NCBI RefSeq assembly: GCF_002240225.1
Contig: NZ_CP022584.1
Location: 3,803,094 to 3,867,093 of the forward strand
DNA: 64,000 nucleotides
Direction of reading: 5' to 3'
From: Paenibacillus physcomitrellae
GTDB lineage: Bacteria > Bacillota > Bacilli > Paenibacillales > Paenibacillaceae
This document shows positions 7,169 through 16,094 of this stretch, in pieces (within the stretch, counting starts at the first letter, position 1; every line of letters starts with the position of its first letter). Under the pieces are notes generated by a model. That model was not told the origin of the DNA. It saw nothing but the letters and a program-made list of their open reading frames with translations, and made no database searches. Both the position numbers and the translations under genes were made by a program.

Positions 7169-8893
7169 TTATTGCCCATCAGGCTTAGCTTCTTTAATCC
7201 AATTAGCGATGTCCTGAAGGATGGCCTCGGATACGTGGGAAGGGAGCATATATTCATCACCTGTCGAGAGGGTATTGGTTTCGGCCAGCAGATGATTAAC
7301 CTTTGGATAAGATTTAAATACGACGTCCCGATGATCGGCAAGGGCGGTCTGCCAGCCTTTGAACTCGCTCATTGGCACCTGCCAGTCGTTCTCGCCCTGC
7401 AGAATGAGCATCGGCCCGGTCTGCTCTTTGGCTAACTCGGTCGGTACATAATCCCTTTGCTCATACCACCAGTAAGCCGGAGGAATGGGGAAGCTTTCCG
7501 GCAGGTGATCGACGGAATATTGCGGGTCGTTCACAAGACCGGCGATTTGTTTCCAGACGGCTGCCTGCTGTTCGTAAGGGGCAGTATCCAGGCCCAGCGA
7601 CTCGATACGTTGCTTCAGCTCCTCCTGCTGGAGAACGGCCACATCGATAAAGCTGGAGCTTGGCGCGGAGAGCAGAATGGTCCCCGCAATCTGATGGCTG
7701 CCAGAATCGGCTGCTTTGATCAGCGGCATGGCGAAGCCGCCCTGGCTGTGTCCGGCCACATAAATCCGGCTGCTGTCGATCTCCGGTACAGAGGCAAGCA
7801 GCTGCACGGCTTTGAGGGCATCGTCCACGGACTCGTCTTTTAAGGTGAAGTTCGGTTTAGCGGCAACCTTGAAAGTATGCTCATACGTAACCTTGTCATA
7901 TCTGAGTGTGGCGATGCCTTGGGCTGCAAGCCCCACAGCCAGATCACGGAAGGGTTTGGCTCCATAAGCACTGGAATCGAGATCCTGTGGTCCCGAGCCG
8001 TGCACGAGCACGACTGCCGGATAGGGGCCTTCGCTGCTGCTGCCAGTCGGCAGAGTCAGGACGCCGGGGAGGGCATATTCTCCGCTGCCGATCGTCACCT
8101 CTTGCTCCGTATAGCTGGCGGCGTCGTCATATGGCGCCTTCTGATAGGTATCCGGCGTTTCGGTCGCCAGATACAGATCGTCCACTTGACCTGCAGGGTT
8201 CAGCCGGATGGTCACGGTAAAAGGTGCCACGGCCGCCTGAACCCTGTAAACCACGTTTTGATGCACGGCATTTGCCGTCTGCGATTTAAGCATGACGGCA
8301 CCAGCTTTGCCGTATATCTGCTCATAATTGCTCCATAAGGACTGGAACTGTTCGGGGGATACGGCTTGCTGCAGAGCCGGACTGGCGAGCTGATAAGCCT
8401 CTTGACCCGAGCCTGCGGAGAGCAGGTGCATAAACTGGTCCGCAGCTTTCGTTGCTGAAGAAGCCTCCGTTCCGTCTGCAGAACCTGCTGCATTTCCTGT
8501 CCCCATGTTTCCTTTTAATCCAAATATATCACGCACCCAGCTTTCGGACACCCTCGTTTGGCCATTTCGGAATCCGGCAGGACCTGACTGGCTGTAGGTG
8601 ATCTGCTTCCCGTTGAAGCTAGCTTCACCCGATGCGGGGAACAGCACCAGGCTTTGGCCGCCAAGGGTTAAGGTTACACTTTTGTTCGCGGGATTCCAGT
8701 CAACTTGAATGCTGAGGGATCCCGCAATATCCCGTACCGGCTTCAATTCGGGTTTAGGATAGGTGCTCTCGGAAGCGGGGGTGTTCTGACCGGCTTCGGC
8801 TGCCTGCGCCTCGGTCAATCCTGCGGCAGGCAGGATAAGACCTAAAGCTAGGGCGGCAGCGGATGCTTTTTTCGATAACAACTCATTCATCAT
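7169..8893 (-). CDS. Secreted alpha/beta hydrolase with stalk and DUF3887-like domains
   Basis: About 574 aa. Signal peptide at the start (LLSKKASAAALALGLILPAAGLTEAQA). Next comes a short domain like the copper-amine-oxidase N-terminal repeat (VDWNPANKSVTLTLGGQSLVLFPASGEASFNGKQ), then a DUF3887-like region (AADQFMHLLSAGSGQEAYQLASPALQQAVSPEQFQSLW), then a hydrolase domain with PAVVLVHGSGPQD, the nucleophile elbow VAGHSQGG, and a C-terminal Asp (GENDWQVP) and His (KVNHLL). The start is the ATG at 8893, with TTGGAGG nine bases before it. It likely cleaves an ester or peptide outside the cell; substrate unknown. Confidence 0.85.
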   Translation of the reverse strand: MMNELLSKKASAAALALGLILPAAGLTEAQAAEAGQNTPASESTYPKPELKPVRDIAGSLSIQVDWNPANKSVTLTLGGQSLVLFPASGEASFNGKQITYSQSGPAGFRNGQTRVSESWVRDIFGLKGNMGTGNAAGSADGTEASSATKAADQFMHLLSAGSGQEAYQLASPALQQAVSPEQFQSLWSNYEQIYGKAGAVMLKSQTANAVHQNVVYRVQAAVAPFTVTIRLNPAGQVDDLYLATETPDTYQKAPYDDAASYTEQEVTIGSGEYALPGVLTLPTGSSSEGPYPAVVLVHGSGPQDLDSSAYGAKPFRDLAVGLAAQGIATLRYDKVTYEHTFKVAAKPNFTLKDESVDDALKAVQLLASVPEIDSSRIYVAGHSQGGFAMPLIKAADSGSHQIAGTILLSAPSSSFIDVAVLQQEELKQRIESLGLDTAPYEQQAAVWKQIAGLVNDPQYSVDHLPESFPIPPAYWWYEQRDYVPTELAKEQTGPMLILQGENDWQVPMSEFKGWQTALADHRDVVFKSYPKVNHLLAETNTLSTGDEYMLPSHVSEAILQDIANWIKEAKPDGQ

Positions 8894-8944
8894 GACAAGA
8901 TTCCTCCAATTCACGGATAAGGATTTAGAGAATTTCAGCGCTCA

Positions 8945-10057
8945 CTAGGAAGTAAAAACAAGCAGCAGGGCAATGATGACGAACGGGGCAAGCACAAACA
9001 CCCAGGCCAGCGGCCGCGCGAAGTTGACGGTCCAGCCGATGCCGACTCTTTTTTCGATAAACAGGGAAGGGTCATTCGGGTTGTAATATGTGCTGCCTCC
9101 AAGCTTCCAATGCCGGTCGTCGTCGACGGGAACCGCTGTAGGGTTGCCCCCAGCTCCGGATTTCCGGGCGAGCCGGGTTCCGCTTTGTCCGGTGGAGAAG
9201 GACAGCCAGATCGAGCCGGCTATGATCAGGATAGGGACGGCAAGGGCGACGGGGAAGATCCATTTCGGGTCAATGGAGTAGATCATCGTCAGCTGCATGA
9301 AGAAGAACAGCATCACCAGCAGGAGGCTCATTGCAAAATTAAAGACAGACCAGCGGCGGCGGAAGGCTGCGTTCGTCCGGGACGATTCCTGCGGATCGGC
9401 CGGGTTCAGCTGCTGCTTGGATTTGTAAATAATAAAGTTAATGAACAGAAGCAGGCCGGTCATAAAGAGCTGAAGCAGGTTGGGCAGCAGCAGGAGGCGG
9501 ATGGATTTGTCTTCCATGCGATCCACGTTACCGTTTAGGTCATAATGCATCGGGATTTGCTCCGGTATCCGGTCGTATTGAGCGAGAGCGAACACCGCGC
9601 ATGCGATAATGACCGCCAGGTGGATCAGGTACCATTTGCCGGACATGACCAGCCGCTGCTTGCGGAAAGAGGTGTCCAGAGACAGCGCTGTTTTACCCGG
9701 TGCGGGGGCTGCGGGCAGTGAGGCCTTTAAAGCTTTCATTTTGCCGTAAAAATACAGATGCAGCGCAAAAGTGCCGATCAGTAGGACGATTGCAAAACCC
9801 GCAATGGCGATTCCTAATGTGTTCCCGTTCATCTGAATGGCAGCAACCCCGAAGGCGATACCTAAAATCAGGCAAAATGCCGTACTCAGCAGAGCATAAC
9901 GTTTACGCATGTCCGCGACAGGCGTACTGTTCCATACCTCCTCGCTGATGGTAATGCCGAAGCTGATCGTCCTCCGGGTTAAATAAGGAAGCGCGATCTG
10001 GAGCAGGGAGATCGGGATGAAGATCAGGCAGAACAAAGCGACGTTAATGGTGTTCAT
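8945..10057 (-). CDS. DUF1648 multi-pass membrane protein
   Basis: Integral membrane protein of 370 aa with about seven hydrophobic segments. The central YDRIPEQIPMHYDLNGNVDRMEDKS is the DUF1648 signature, and the C-terminal part with HWKLGGSTYYNPNDPSLFIEKRVGIGWTVNFARP matches the DUF5808-type tail found in the same proteins. Its start overlaps the stop of the upstream GntR gene by four bases (ATGA), so the pair forms an operon. SdpI-like immunity proteins share DUF1648, but the role here is not known; envelope stress or immunity is an inference from the YtrA-like regulator. Confidence 0.83.
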   Translation of the reverse strand: MNTINVALFCLIFIPISLLQIALPYLTRRTISFGITISEEVWNSTPVADMRKRYALLSTAFCLILGIAFGVAAIQMNGNTLGIAIAGFAIVLLIGTFALHLYFYGKMKALKASLPAAPAPGKTALSLDTSFRKQRLVMSGKWYLIHLAVIIACAVFALAQYDRIPEQIPMHYDLNGNVDRMEDKSIRLLLLPNLLQLFMTGLLLFINFIIYKSKQQLNPADPQESSRTNAAFRRRWSVFNFAMSLLLVMLFFFMQLTMIYSIDPKWIFPVALAVPILIIAGSIWLSFSTGQSGTRLARKSGAGGNPTAVPVDDDRHWKLGGSTYYNPNDPSLFIEKRVGIGWTVNFARPLAWVFVLAPFVIIALLLVFTS

Positions 10058-10461
10058 GGCGTAGGCTCCTTTCCTGGTGGGGCAGATGAAATTTGTTCAT
10101 ACAGCTGCCGGGCCTGGTGGAGCAGATCGTCCAGATTCATCCCCCGCAGAATAGACTCGGCGATAATCGGCCGCAGCTGCTCCTGCTGTTTGGTCATAAA
10201 TTCAGGCGTTAAGCCCGGCAGACCGTCCGGTTGAACGACAACGCCTTTTTGCCGGTGGATCTGGATATACCCCTCCTGCTTGAGCAGGGTGTAGGCTTTA
10301 TTGACGGTGTGCAGATTGACCCCAATATCCGACGCGAGATGGCGCACGGAAGGAAGGGCCTCGCCGGGCTTCAGCCTGCCGCCTGCAATACCTTCGATAA
10401 TTTGGTTCATGAGCTGTGTATAAATGGGGACATCAGACTGCATGTCGAGCTGAATGATCAT
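10054..10461 (-). CDS. GntR family regulator, YtrA-like
   Basis: Short GntR regulator of 135 aa: an N-terminal winged helix (VPIYTQLMNQIIEGIAGGRLKPGEALPSVRHLASDIGVNLHTVNKAYTLLKQEGYI) and a C-terminal dimerising part of only about 60 residues, as in the YtrA subfamily, which usually represses adjacent membrane-protein genes. The start is the ATG at 10461; the longer frame to 10548 would read through the promoter/operator. First gene of an operon with the DUF1648 membrane protein. A perfect 18-bp inverted repeat covers its promoter. Confidence 0.9.
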   Translation of the reverse strand: MIIQLDMQSDVPIYTQLMNQIIEGIAGGRLKPGEALPSVRHLASDIGVNLHTVNKAYTLLKQEGYIQIHRQKGVVVQPDGLPGLTPEFMTKQQEQLRPIIAESILRGMNLDDLLHQARQLYEQISSAPPGKEPTP

Positions 10462-10480
10462 GGCGGGAATCACCGTCCTT

Positions 10481-10523
10481 TTTGTTTTAACTGTTATACT
10501 ACAAATATAACAGTTAAAACAAA
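10481..10523 (-). promoter_or_regulatory. Promoter embedded in a perfect 18-bp inverted repeat (GntR operator)
   Basis: TTTGTTTTAACTGTTATA (10481-10498) and its exact reverse complement (10506-10523) are separated by seven bases. On the minus strand the repeat holds a -35 TTGTTT (10522-10517), an 18-nt spacer and a -10 TATAAC (10498-10493), about 30 nt before the GntR start. Binding of the dimer would block its own promoter. Confidence 0.85.
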
Positions 10524-10619
10524 GGGAGTAAAGGGGGGGAGTTATCAATTTGAGGATAAGGCACGCTAAGAAAAAGATAAGAAAAAAGAGAACCCAGTGA
10601 ATTATGCGGGGTTAAACAA

Positions 10620-10672
10620 AACAAGGCCTTCCGCCGCAGGGAAACATCCCAAACGGCCGAAGGCCTTGTTGA
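10620..10672 (-). terminator. Terminator after acnA
   Basis: AACAAGGCCTTC (10620-10631) and GAAGGCCTTGTT (10659-10670) pair perfectly; on the minus strand the arm is followed by TTTGTTT. Confidence 0.8.
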
Positions 10673-10682
10673 TTAACGATGA

Positions 10683-13400
10683 TTAAACGCCTACTTGAAT
10701 CATTTGGCGCAGCACCGTTTGCAGGATGCCGCCGTTGTGGTAATAATCCACATCCACCATGCTGTCCAGACGAGCGGTAACCGGGAACTCGAACTGGGTA
10801 CCGTCGGTGCGGGTTGCAACGACAGTCAGGACTTGACCTGGTTTCACGTCATTGCTCAGACCGAGAATATCAAACGATTCGGTTCCGTCAATGCCGAGGC
10901 TCTTCCAGCTGTTTCCTTCCTGGAACTGAAGCGGAAGAACGCCCATACCGACCAGGTTGCTGCGGTGAATCCGTTCAAAGCTTTCAGCGATGACAGCTTT
11001 AACGCCCAGCAGGTAAGTACCTTTTGCTGCCCAGTCACGGGAGCTGCCTGTGCCGTATTCCTTGCCGGCGATAACCACCAGATTGTCGCCTTCGTTTTGA
11101 TACTTCATGGACGCATCATAAATGGACATCACTTCGTCCGTCGGCAGATACTTCGTTACGCCGCCTTCAGTACCTGGAGCCACCTGGTTGCGGATCCGGA
11201 TGTTGGCGAACGTACCGCGCATCATCACTTCATGATTACCGCGGCGGGAGCCGTAGGAGTTGAAATCCTTGCGGGCAACACCATGGTCGTTCAGATAAGT
11301 GCCGGCCGGGCTGGACGGCGAGATGTTGCCTGCTGGAGAGATATGATCCGTTGTTACGGAATCGCCGAGCAGAGCCAGCACGCGGGCTTTGCGGATTTCT
11401 CCGATATCCTTCAGTCCGTCCGCGATATGGTCAAAGAACGGCGGATTAGCGATATAAGTGGACTTCTCATCCCATTCGTACAGTTCGCCTTCCGGAACAG
11501 GAATGGAATTCCAGCGTTCGTTCTGCGTAAATACATTCTCGTATTTGCTGCGGAACATTTCCGGGCTGACGGACAGGCCGATCGCTTCTTTGATTTCCTG
11601 CGAAGAAGGCCAGATGTCTTTCAGATAAACTGGTTCGCCGGCCTGGTCATAACCAAGCGGTTCCGTCTGCAGATCGATGTTGACGGTTCCGGCCAGCGCA
11701 TAAGCAACAACCAATGGAGGGGACGCCAGATAGTTGGCTTTCACCTGAGCGTGCACGCGGCCTTCAAAGTTCCGGTTACCGGACAGAACGGCAGCTACAG
11801 TCAGATCGTTGTCGGCGATAGCGGCGCTGACTTCGTCAGGCAGCGGGCCGGAGTTGCCGATACAAGTTGCGCAGCCATAACCCGCTACGTGGAAGCCAAG
11901 CTGCTCCAGCGGGCCGATCAGCCCGGCTTTCTCCAGATACTGCGTTACGACGAGGGAACCAGGCGTCAAGCTGCTTTTGACATAAGCCGGTTTGGTTAAG
12001 CCGCGTTCTACGGCTTTCTTCGCAAGCAGACCTGCGCCCAGCATAACGCTCGGGTTGGAGGTGTTCGTACAACTGGTGATCGCCGCGATGACAACGGCGC
12101 CGGTGCCTAGCAGGCTTTCACGTCCGTCCGGATGTTTGACCTGAACCTTCTCGACGATCTTCTCGTCGCTCAGGCCATAGCCGCCTTTGTCAACCGGAGT
12201 ACGGATAATATCGTTAAAATTCTTCTTCATTTCAGTCAGCTCGATCCGGTCCTGTGGACGTTTTGGGCCGGCCAAGCTTGGCACTACCGAAGCCAGATCG
12301 AGTTCGATCAGATCAGTAAACTCAGGATCTGCGGTTTCGCTGGTGCGGAACATGCCTTGTGCTTTGTAATAAGCTTCGACAAGCGCAACCTGCTCATCGG
12401 TGCGTCCAGTGCTGCGAAGGTAATTCAGCGTTTCGCCGTCAACCGGGAAGAAGCCGACTGTAGCGCCATATTCCGGTGCCATGTTGGCAACTGTTGCCCG
12501 GTCAGCCAGACTGATGTTGGCAAGGCCTGGTCCGTAGAATTCTACGAATTTGCCGACGACGCCTTTCTTACGCAGCATTTGCGTTACAGTCAGCGCAAGG
12601 TCGGTTGCCGTTGCACCTTCAGCAAGACTGCCGGTTAATTTAAAGCCGATGACTTCAGGTGTTACGAAATAAAGCGGCTGACCAAGCATGCCGGCTTCGG
12701 CTTCGATACCGCCAACGCCCCAGCCGACAACACCAAGACCGTTGATCATGGTCGTATGGGAGTCCGTTCCGACCAGGGAGTCCGGGAATACAACGGTTTC
12801 GCCGTCGATCGTTTTGGTGGCTGCAACGGAAGCCAGGTATTCCAGGTTGACCTGGTGCACGATGCCCGTAGCTGGAGGAACGGCGCGGAAGTTATTAAAC
12901 GCCGTTTGCGCCCAGCGCAGGAAGCGGTAACGTTCTTCGTTCCGTTCAAATTCAACATTCATGTTGTATTCGAGCGCTTCCGGTGTGCCGAAAGCGTCTA
13001 CCATAACGGAGTGGTCGATAACGAGATCGACGGGAACGAGCGGATTGATCTGCTTCGGATCTCCTCCGGCTTTCTTAACCGTATCCCGCATTGCCGCAAG
13101 ATCCACGACAACAGGTACGCCGGTAAAGTCCTGCAGGACGATACGAGCTGGAATAAACGGAATCTCTTTGTTATCATCGCGGCCTTCCGCCCAGCTGGCG
13201 ATTTGCTTCACGTGTTCATCGGTAATGGCACGTCCGTCGAATTGACGGATAGCTGCTTCAAGCAGCACTTTAATGGAAAAAGGGAGTTTGGAAACGCTGC
13301 CTAAACCTTGCGCCTCCAAGGATTTCAAATCATAGTAACGGTAGGTTTTGCCCCCAACTTCCAGCTGGCGGAGGGCGGAGAACTGATCGTTCAATGGCAT
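10683..13400 (-). CDS. acnA: Aconitate hydratase
   Basis: TCA-cycle enzyme that interconverts citrate and isocitrate, 905 aa, full length for the AcnA/IRP type. [4Fe-4S] ligands are in SCTNTSNP and [12 protein letters not shown]. Other signatures are [40 protein letters not shown] and the swivel-domain [24 protein letters not shown] lies just upstream of the ATG. A monocistronic unit with its own promoter, a GTTTCA palindrome in the leader, and a terminator. The Bacillus homologue (citB) is bifunctional and binds RNA; that is family knowledge, not seen here. Confidence 0.97.
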   Translation of the reverse strand: MPLNDQFSALRQLEVGGKTYRYYDLKSLEAQGLGSVSKLPFSIKVLLEAAIRQFDGRAITDEHVKQIASWAEGRDDNKEIPFIPARIVLQDFTGVPVVVDLAAMRDTVKKAGGDPKQINPLVPVDLVIDHSVMVDAFGTPEALEYNMNVEFERNEERYRFLRWAQTAFNNFRAVPPATGIVHQVNLEYLASVAATKTIDGETVVFPDSLVGTDSHTTMINGLGVVGWGVGGIEAEAGMLGQPLYFVTPEVIGFKLTGSLAEGATATDLALTVTQMLRKKGVVGKFVEFYGPGLANISLADRATVANMAPEYGATVGFFPVDGETLNYLRSTGRTDEQVALVEAYYKAQGMFRTSETADPEFTDLIELDLASVVPSLAGPKRPQDRIELTEMKKNFNDIIRTPVDKGGYGLSDEKIVEKVQVKHPDGRESLLGTGAVVIAAITSCTNTSNPSVMLGAGLLAKKAVERGLTKPAYVKSSLTPGSLVVTQYLEKAGLIGPLEQLGFHVAGYGCATCIGNSGPLPDEVSAAIADNDLTVAAVLSGNRNFEGRVHAQVKANYLASPPLVVAYALAGTVNIDLQTEPLGYDQAGEPVYLKDIWPSSQEIKEAIGLSVSPEMFRSKYENVFTQNERWNSIPVPEGELYEWDEKSTYIANPPFFDHIADGLKDIGEIRKARVLALLGDSVTTDHISPAGNISPSSPAGTYLNDHGVARKDFNSYGSRRGNHEVMMRGTFANIRIRNQVAPGTEGGVTKYLPTDEVMSIYDASMKYQNEGDNLVVIAGKEYGTGSSRDWAAKGTYLLGVKAVIAESFERIHRSNLVGMGVLPLQFQEGNSWKSLGIDGTESFDILGLSNDVKPGQVLTVVATRTDGTQFEFPVTARLDSMVDVDYYHNGGILQTVLRQMIQVGV

Positions 13401-13415
13401 ATGCTTTCCTCCTGA

Positions 13416-13432
13416 GTTTCATTCTGTGAAAC
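13416..13432. promoter_or_regulatory. GTTTCA palindrome in the acnA leader
   Basis: GTTTCATTCTGTGAAAC, lying between the acnA promoter and its ribosome binding site. Same as the site at 6320-6336 except for two central bases. Its position downstream of the -10 would suit repression by blocking elongation or initiation. Confidence 0.6.
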
Positions 13433-13458
13433 GACATTTCAAAAATAATTCTAATTTA

Positions 13459-13487
13459 AGTATACTGCCTGGGCACAGGCTCGTAAA
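13459..13487 (-). promoter_or_regulatory. Candidate acnA promoter
   Basis: On the minus strand: TTTACG (13487-13482), a 17-nt spacer, TATACT (13464-13459), followed by an AT-rich start region about 60 nt ahead of the acnA ATG. Confidence 0.55.
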
Positions 13488-13578
13488 GGACTTTTTGCCG
13501 CTCATATTGCCTATTTTTCCTGCATATCTATTGAAATGGTGCAAGTTATTGATGCAAGAGAGCGGGAGGGGAATAAAG

Positions 13579-14592
13579 ATGGCGGAAGAATGGAAGAATG
13601 TGCTGTCTACCTATATTTTGCAGCAAAATCAGGACGAAGTGGATTATCGGCCGCGGGGCGGCCCGACGGTTATTACCGATCTGGATTATTTGATGCGCCG
13701 GGGCGAACGTAAAGCCCGGATGGCCAGATGGTATGAAGAACGGGAGGCTTCCCCGCTCAGAAGCGAAACGAAAGCGAAGCTGGTCAGCGAACCGGTGGAA
13801 ACGGCGGATGAAGTGGAGGTGGATCTGCAGCTGCACCGCAAAATTTATTACAACAAAGCCGGGGTTAAACACCGGGAGGAACGCCTTGATGAGCAGCGGC
13901 TGATTCTGGTCCGGAGCGGGGCAGATTGGGTGGTCGAAACGGTGACGCAGAAGGTGCCGGAGCGCAGTCCGGTATTGGCGGGAGCTTTTCCAGGCAGCGG
14001 GCTGCCCGGTGATCCTTCCGGAAAAATGGAGAAACGCGGCCCTTATCTGAACAGGGATGTGCTTGGAACGGGCGGCGTGCCGAAAGGGCCGATTTACCGC
14101 AGGGAAGATGCGGTAAAATATGCGGATGATTGGTGGGACGGCTTCAATCCGGAATTCGCCGGTTTCGAGGTGGACTGCACCAACTACATTTCGCAATGTC
14201 TCTTTGCAGGGGGAGCGCCAATAAACTATACTGGGAAAAGAGAATCGGGCTGGTGGTACAAAGGATATGTGGGCTCGCAGGAATCCTGGAGCTACAGTTG
14301 GGCAGTCGCGGGCAGCTTGGAGCGTTATTTGAGCACAAGCCGCTCCGCACTGCGCGCCGAACCTGTAGACCGCCCGGAGCAGCTGGAGCTCGGAGACGTG
14401 ATTATTTACGACTGGGACGGCGACGGGGCTTACCAGCACAGCACGATTGTAACCGCCTTTGACGCCGGGGGCATGCCGCTCGTTAACGCGCATACGGTAA
14501 GCAGCCGGCACAGATATTGGGATTACAAGGATTCGTATGCCTGGACGGAGAAGACGAAATATCGTTTCTTTCACATTGCAGACCGGTTCTAA
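13579..14592 (+). CDS. Amidase-domain (Amidase_6 type) protein
   Basis: 337 aa, with no signal peptide. The N-terminal half is charged and variable; the C-terminal half (about residue 175 on) is a papain-like amidase domain of the Amidase_6 type. The likely nucleophile Cys is in FEVDCTNYISQCLFAGGAP, the His in DGAYQHSTIVTAFD, with LVNAHTVSSRHRYWDY near the end. The start at 13579 has GGGAGGGG upstream; the frame to 13426 would include the acnA promoter region and is rejected. Probably acts on peptide or cell-wall-derived amides; substrate unknown. Confidence 0.83.
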   Translation: MAEEWKNVLSTYILQQNQDEVDYRPRGGPTVITDLDYLMRRGERKARMARWYEEREASPLRSETKAKLVSEPVETADEVEVDLQLHRKIYYNKAGVKHREERLDEQRLILVRSGADWVVETVTQKVPERSPVLAGAFPGSGLPGDPSGKMEKRGPYLNRDVLGTGGVPKGPIYRREDAVKYADDWWDGFNPEFAGFEVDCTNYISQCLFAGGAPINYTGKRESGWWYKGYVGSQESWSYSWAVAGSLERYLSTSRSALRAEPVDRPEQLELGDVIIYDWDGDGAYQHSTIVTAFDAGGMPLVNAHTVSSRHRYWDYKDSYAWTEKTKYRFFHIADRF

Positions 14593-14632
14593 CTTACACA
14601 AGAGACTGACAATAGATGAAGAGAGGTAAATC

Positions 14633-15730
14633 ATGGGACAGGACAAAATGACCGTCGGCCTGGTGTACGGCGGCAAATCCGGAGAACACGAAGTATCGCT
14701 GCAAACGGCTTTCGCTGTCATGGGCGCATTTGATTACAACAAATATGAGATCATTCCTTTTTTTATTACGAAAAAGGGTGAATGGAGAGTAGGCGGACGC
14801 CTGTCGGCTCCGCTTGCCTCCCTTGACAAGCTGAAGCTGGAGCATGGAGCCGGGGATACCTCGGCAGCCGTACAGCTGCTGTTTAGCGGACTATCCGGAA
14901 GCGGCAAAGGATTGGATGTAGTCTTCCCGCTGCTGCACGGGACAAACGGAGAAGACGGAACGATCCAGGGGTTGTTCGAAATGGCGAACCTTCCTTATGT
15001 AGGTGCGGGAGTGCTGGCTTCAGCGGCCGGTATGGATAAAGTCGTCATGAAGAAATTGTTTGCCGACGCCGGACTTGATCAGTGCAAATATTGCTACTTT
15101 ACATCGTCTTCCTGGGAGCGTAACAGCCATGAACATCTGCAGGCAGTAGAAGATGAGCTGGGTTATCCATGCTTCGTGAAACCGGCCAACCTGGGTTCAA
15201 GCGTAGGTATTTCCAAAGCGTCCAACCGTGAAGAGCTGATTCAGGCGATTCAGTATGCTTTCCGTTATGATCTTAAGGTAATTGTGGAAGAATTCGTGGA
15301 CGCGCGGGAAATTGAAGTAGGCATCCTGGGCAATGAAGAGCCGCTGGCATCTGTACCGGGCGAAATTGTCTCTAGCAGCGAATATTACGATTACACCGCT
15401 AAATATCTGGACGGCAAATCGCAGATGATTATTCCGGCCGAACTGGATACGGAGCTTGCCGAGCGGGTGCGTGAGCTTGGAATCAAAGCGTTTAAGTCGA
15501 TTGAAGGAAGTGGTCTGTGCCGGGCGGATTTCTTTGTCCGCAGAGATAACGGGGTTATCCTTATTAATGAAGTCAATACGATGCCGGGTTTTACACCTTT
15601 CAGCATGTATCCGCTGCTCTGGCGGGAAACCGGCGTTTCGTATGCTGCGCTGCTGGACCGTCTGCTGGGGCTCGCTATTGAACGGTTTGAGGCTCGTCAG
15701 AATCTGGAGTTCGAGAACGGCGTACAATAA
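14633..15730 (+). CDS. ddl: D-alanine--D-alanine ligase
   Basis: ATP-dependent ligase making D-Ala-D-Ala for peptidoglycan, 365 aa. Signatures: VGLVYGGKSGEHEVSLQTA, VFPLLHGTNGEDGTIQG, GYPCFVKPANLGSSVGISKA, and the ATP-grasp metal site RADFFVRRDNGVILINEVNTMPGFTPFSMYP. AGAGAGG lies before the ATG. It follows the amidase-like gene by 40 nt and precedes a small gene by 36 nt, so a cell-wall-linked operon is possible. A Tyr/Phe switch deciding D-Ala versus D-Lac was not examined in detail. Confidence 0.97.
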   Translation: MGQDKMTVGLVYGGKSGEHEVSLQTAFAVMGAFDYNKYEIIPFFITKKGEWRVGGRLSAPLASLDKLKLEHGAGDTSAAVQLLFSGLSGSGKGLDVVFPLLHGTNGEDGTIQGLFEMANLPYVGAGVLASAAGMDKVVMKKLFADAGLDQCKYCYFTSSSWERNSHEHLQAVEDELGYPCFVKPANLGSSVGISKASNREELIQAIQYAFRYDLKVIVEEFVDAREIEVGILGNEEPLASVPGEIVSSSEYYDYTAKYLDGKSQMIIPAELDTELAERVRELGIKAFKSIEGSGLCRADFFVRRDNGVILINEVNTMPGFTPFSMYPLLWRETGVSYAALLDRLLGLAIERFEARQNLEFENGVQ

Positions 15731-15766
15731 GCGCACACCGGCTTTTCAAGAGAAAGGAAGTGGCGA

Positions 15767-16087
15767 ATGGGTTTCCAAACCGAATTTAATTCTGTATGTA
15801 AATTCAAGAATGAACAAGAGTTTTATGAACTGCTGGAATACGGACGCTGTAAAATGACGAAGTCTGGCCTTCGGGTTTTCCCGACGGGCCAAAAAGTCAT
15901 TGCCTACACGCCGGATAACCGGGCCGCGGCCATTGTCAAAATTACCGGCTGCATTGCGGAAATTAATTTCCAGGGCCAGGAGGTTACCGAGGTCGAGCTT
16001 CAGCTCATTCGTGAACTTACAGAAGAGGAATCACGGATTCAGACCACCCTTGCTTATGAAATGTTTTTTGGCGAGGCGCACGGCTGA
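15767..16087 (+). CDS. Conserved small protein, function unknown
   Basis: 106 aa, acidic, soluble. Its sequence (GFQTEFNSVCKFKNEQEFYELLEYGRCKMTKSGLRVFPTGQKVIAYTPDNRAAAIVKITGC) suggests a small beta-rich domain and then a helix (VEVELQLIRELTEEESRIQ). AGAAAGGAAG precedes the ATG. Lies between ddl and uvsE and nearly touches the latter (8-nt gap), so it is probably cotranscribed with both. I do not recognise the family with confidence. Confidence 0.75.
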   Translation: MGFQTEFNSVCKFKNEQEFYELLEYGRCKMTKSGLRVFPTGQKVIAYTPDNRAAAIVKITGCIAEINFQGQEVTEVELQLIRELTEEESRIQTTLAYEMFFGEAHG

Positions 16088-16094
16088 TGCGAAT

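Noticed and set aside
13426..13578. N-terminal extension of the amidase-like protein to 13426
   Set aside because: It would read through the acnA promoter and leader palindrome on the opposite strand, and the ATG at 13579 has a strong ribosome site.
15900..16094. Upstream extension of uvsE
   Set aside because: It overlaps the previous gene in another frame, and the family opens with MI.R.GFV, which matches the start at 16095.
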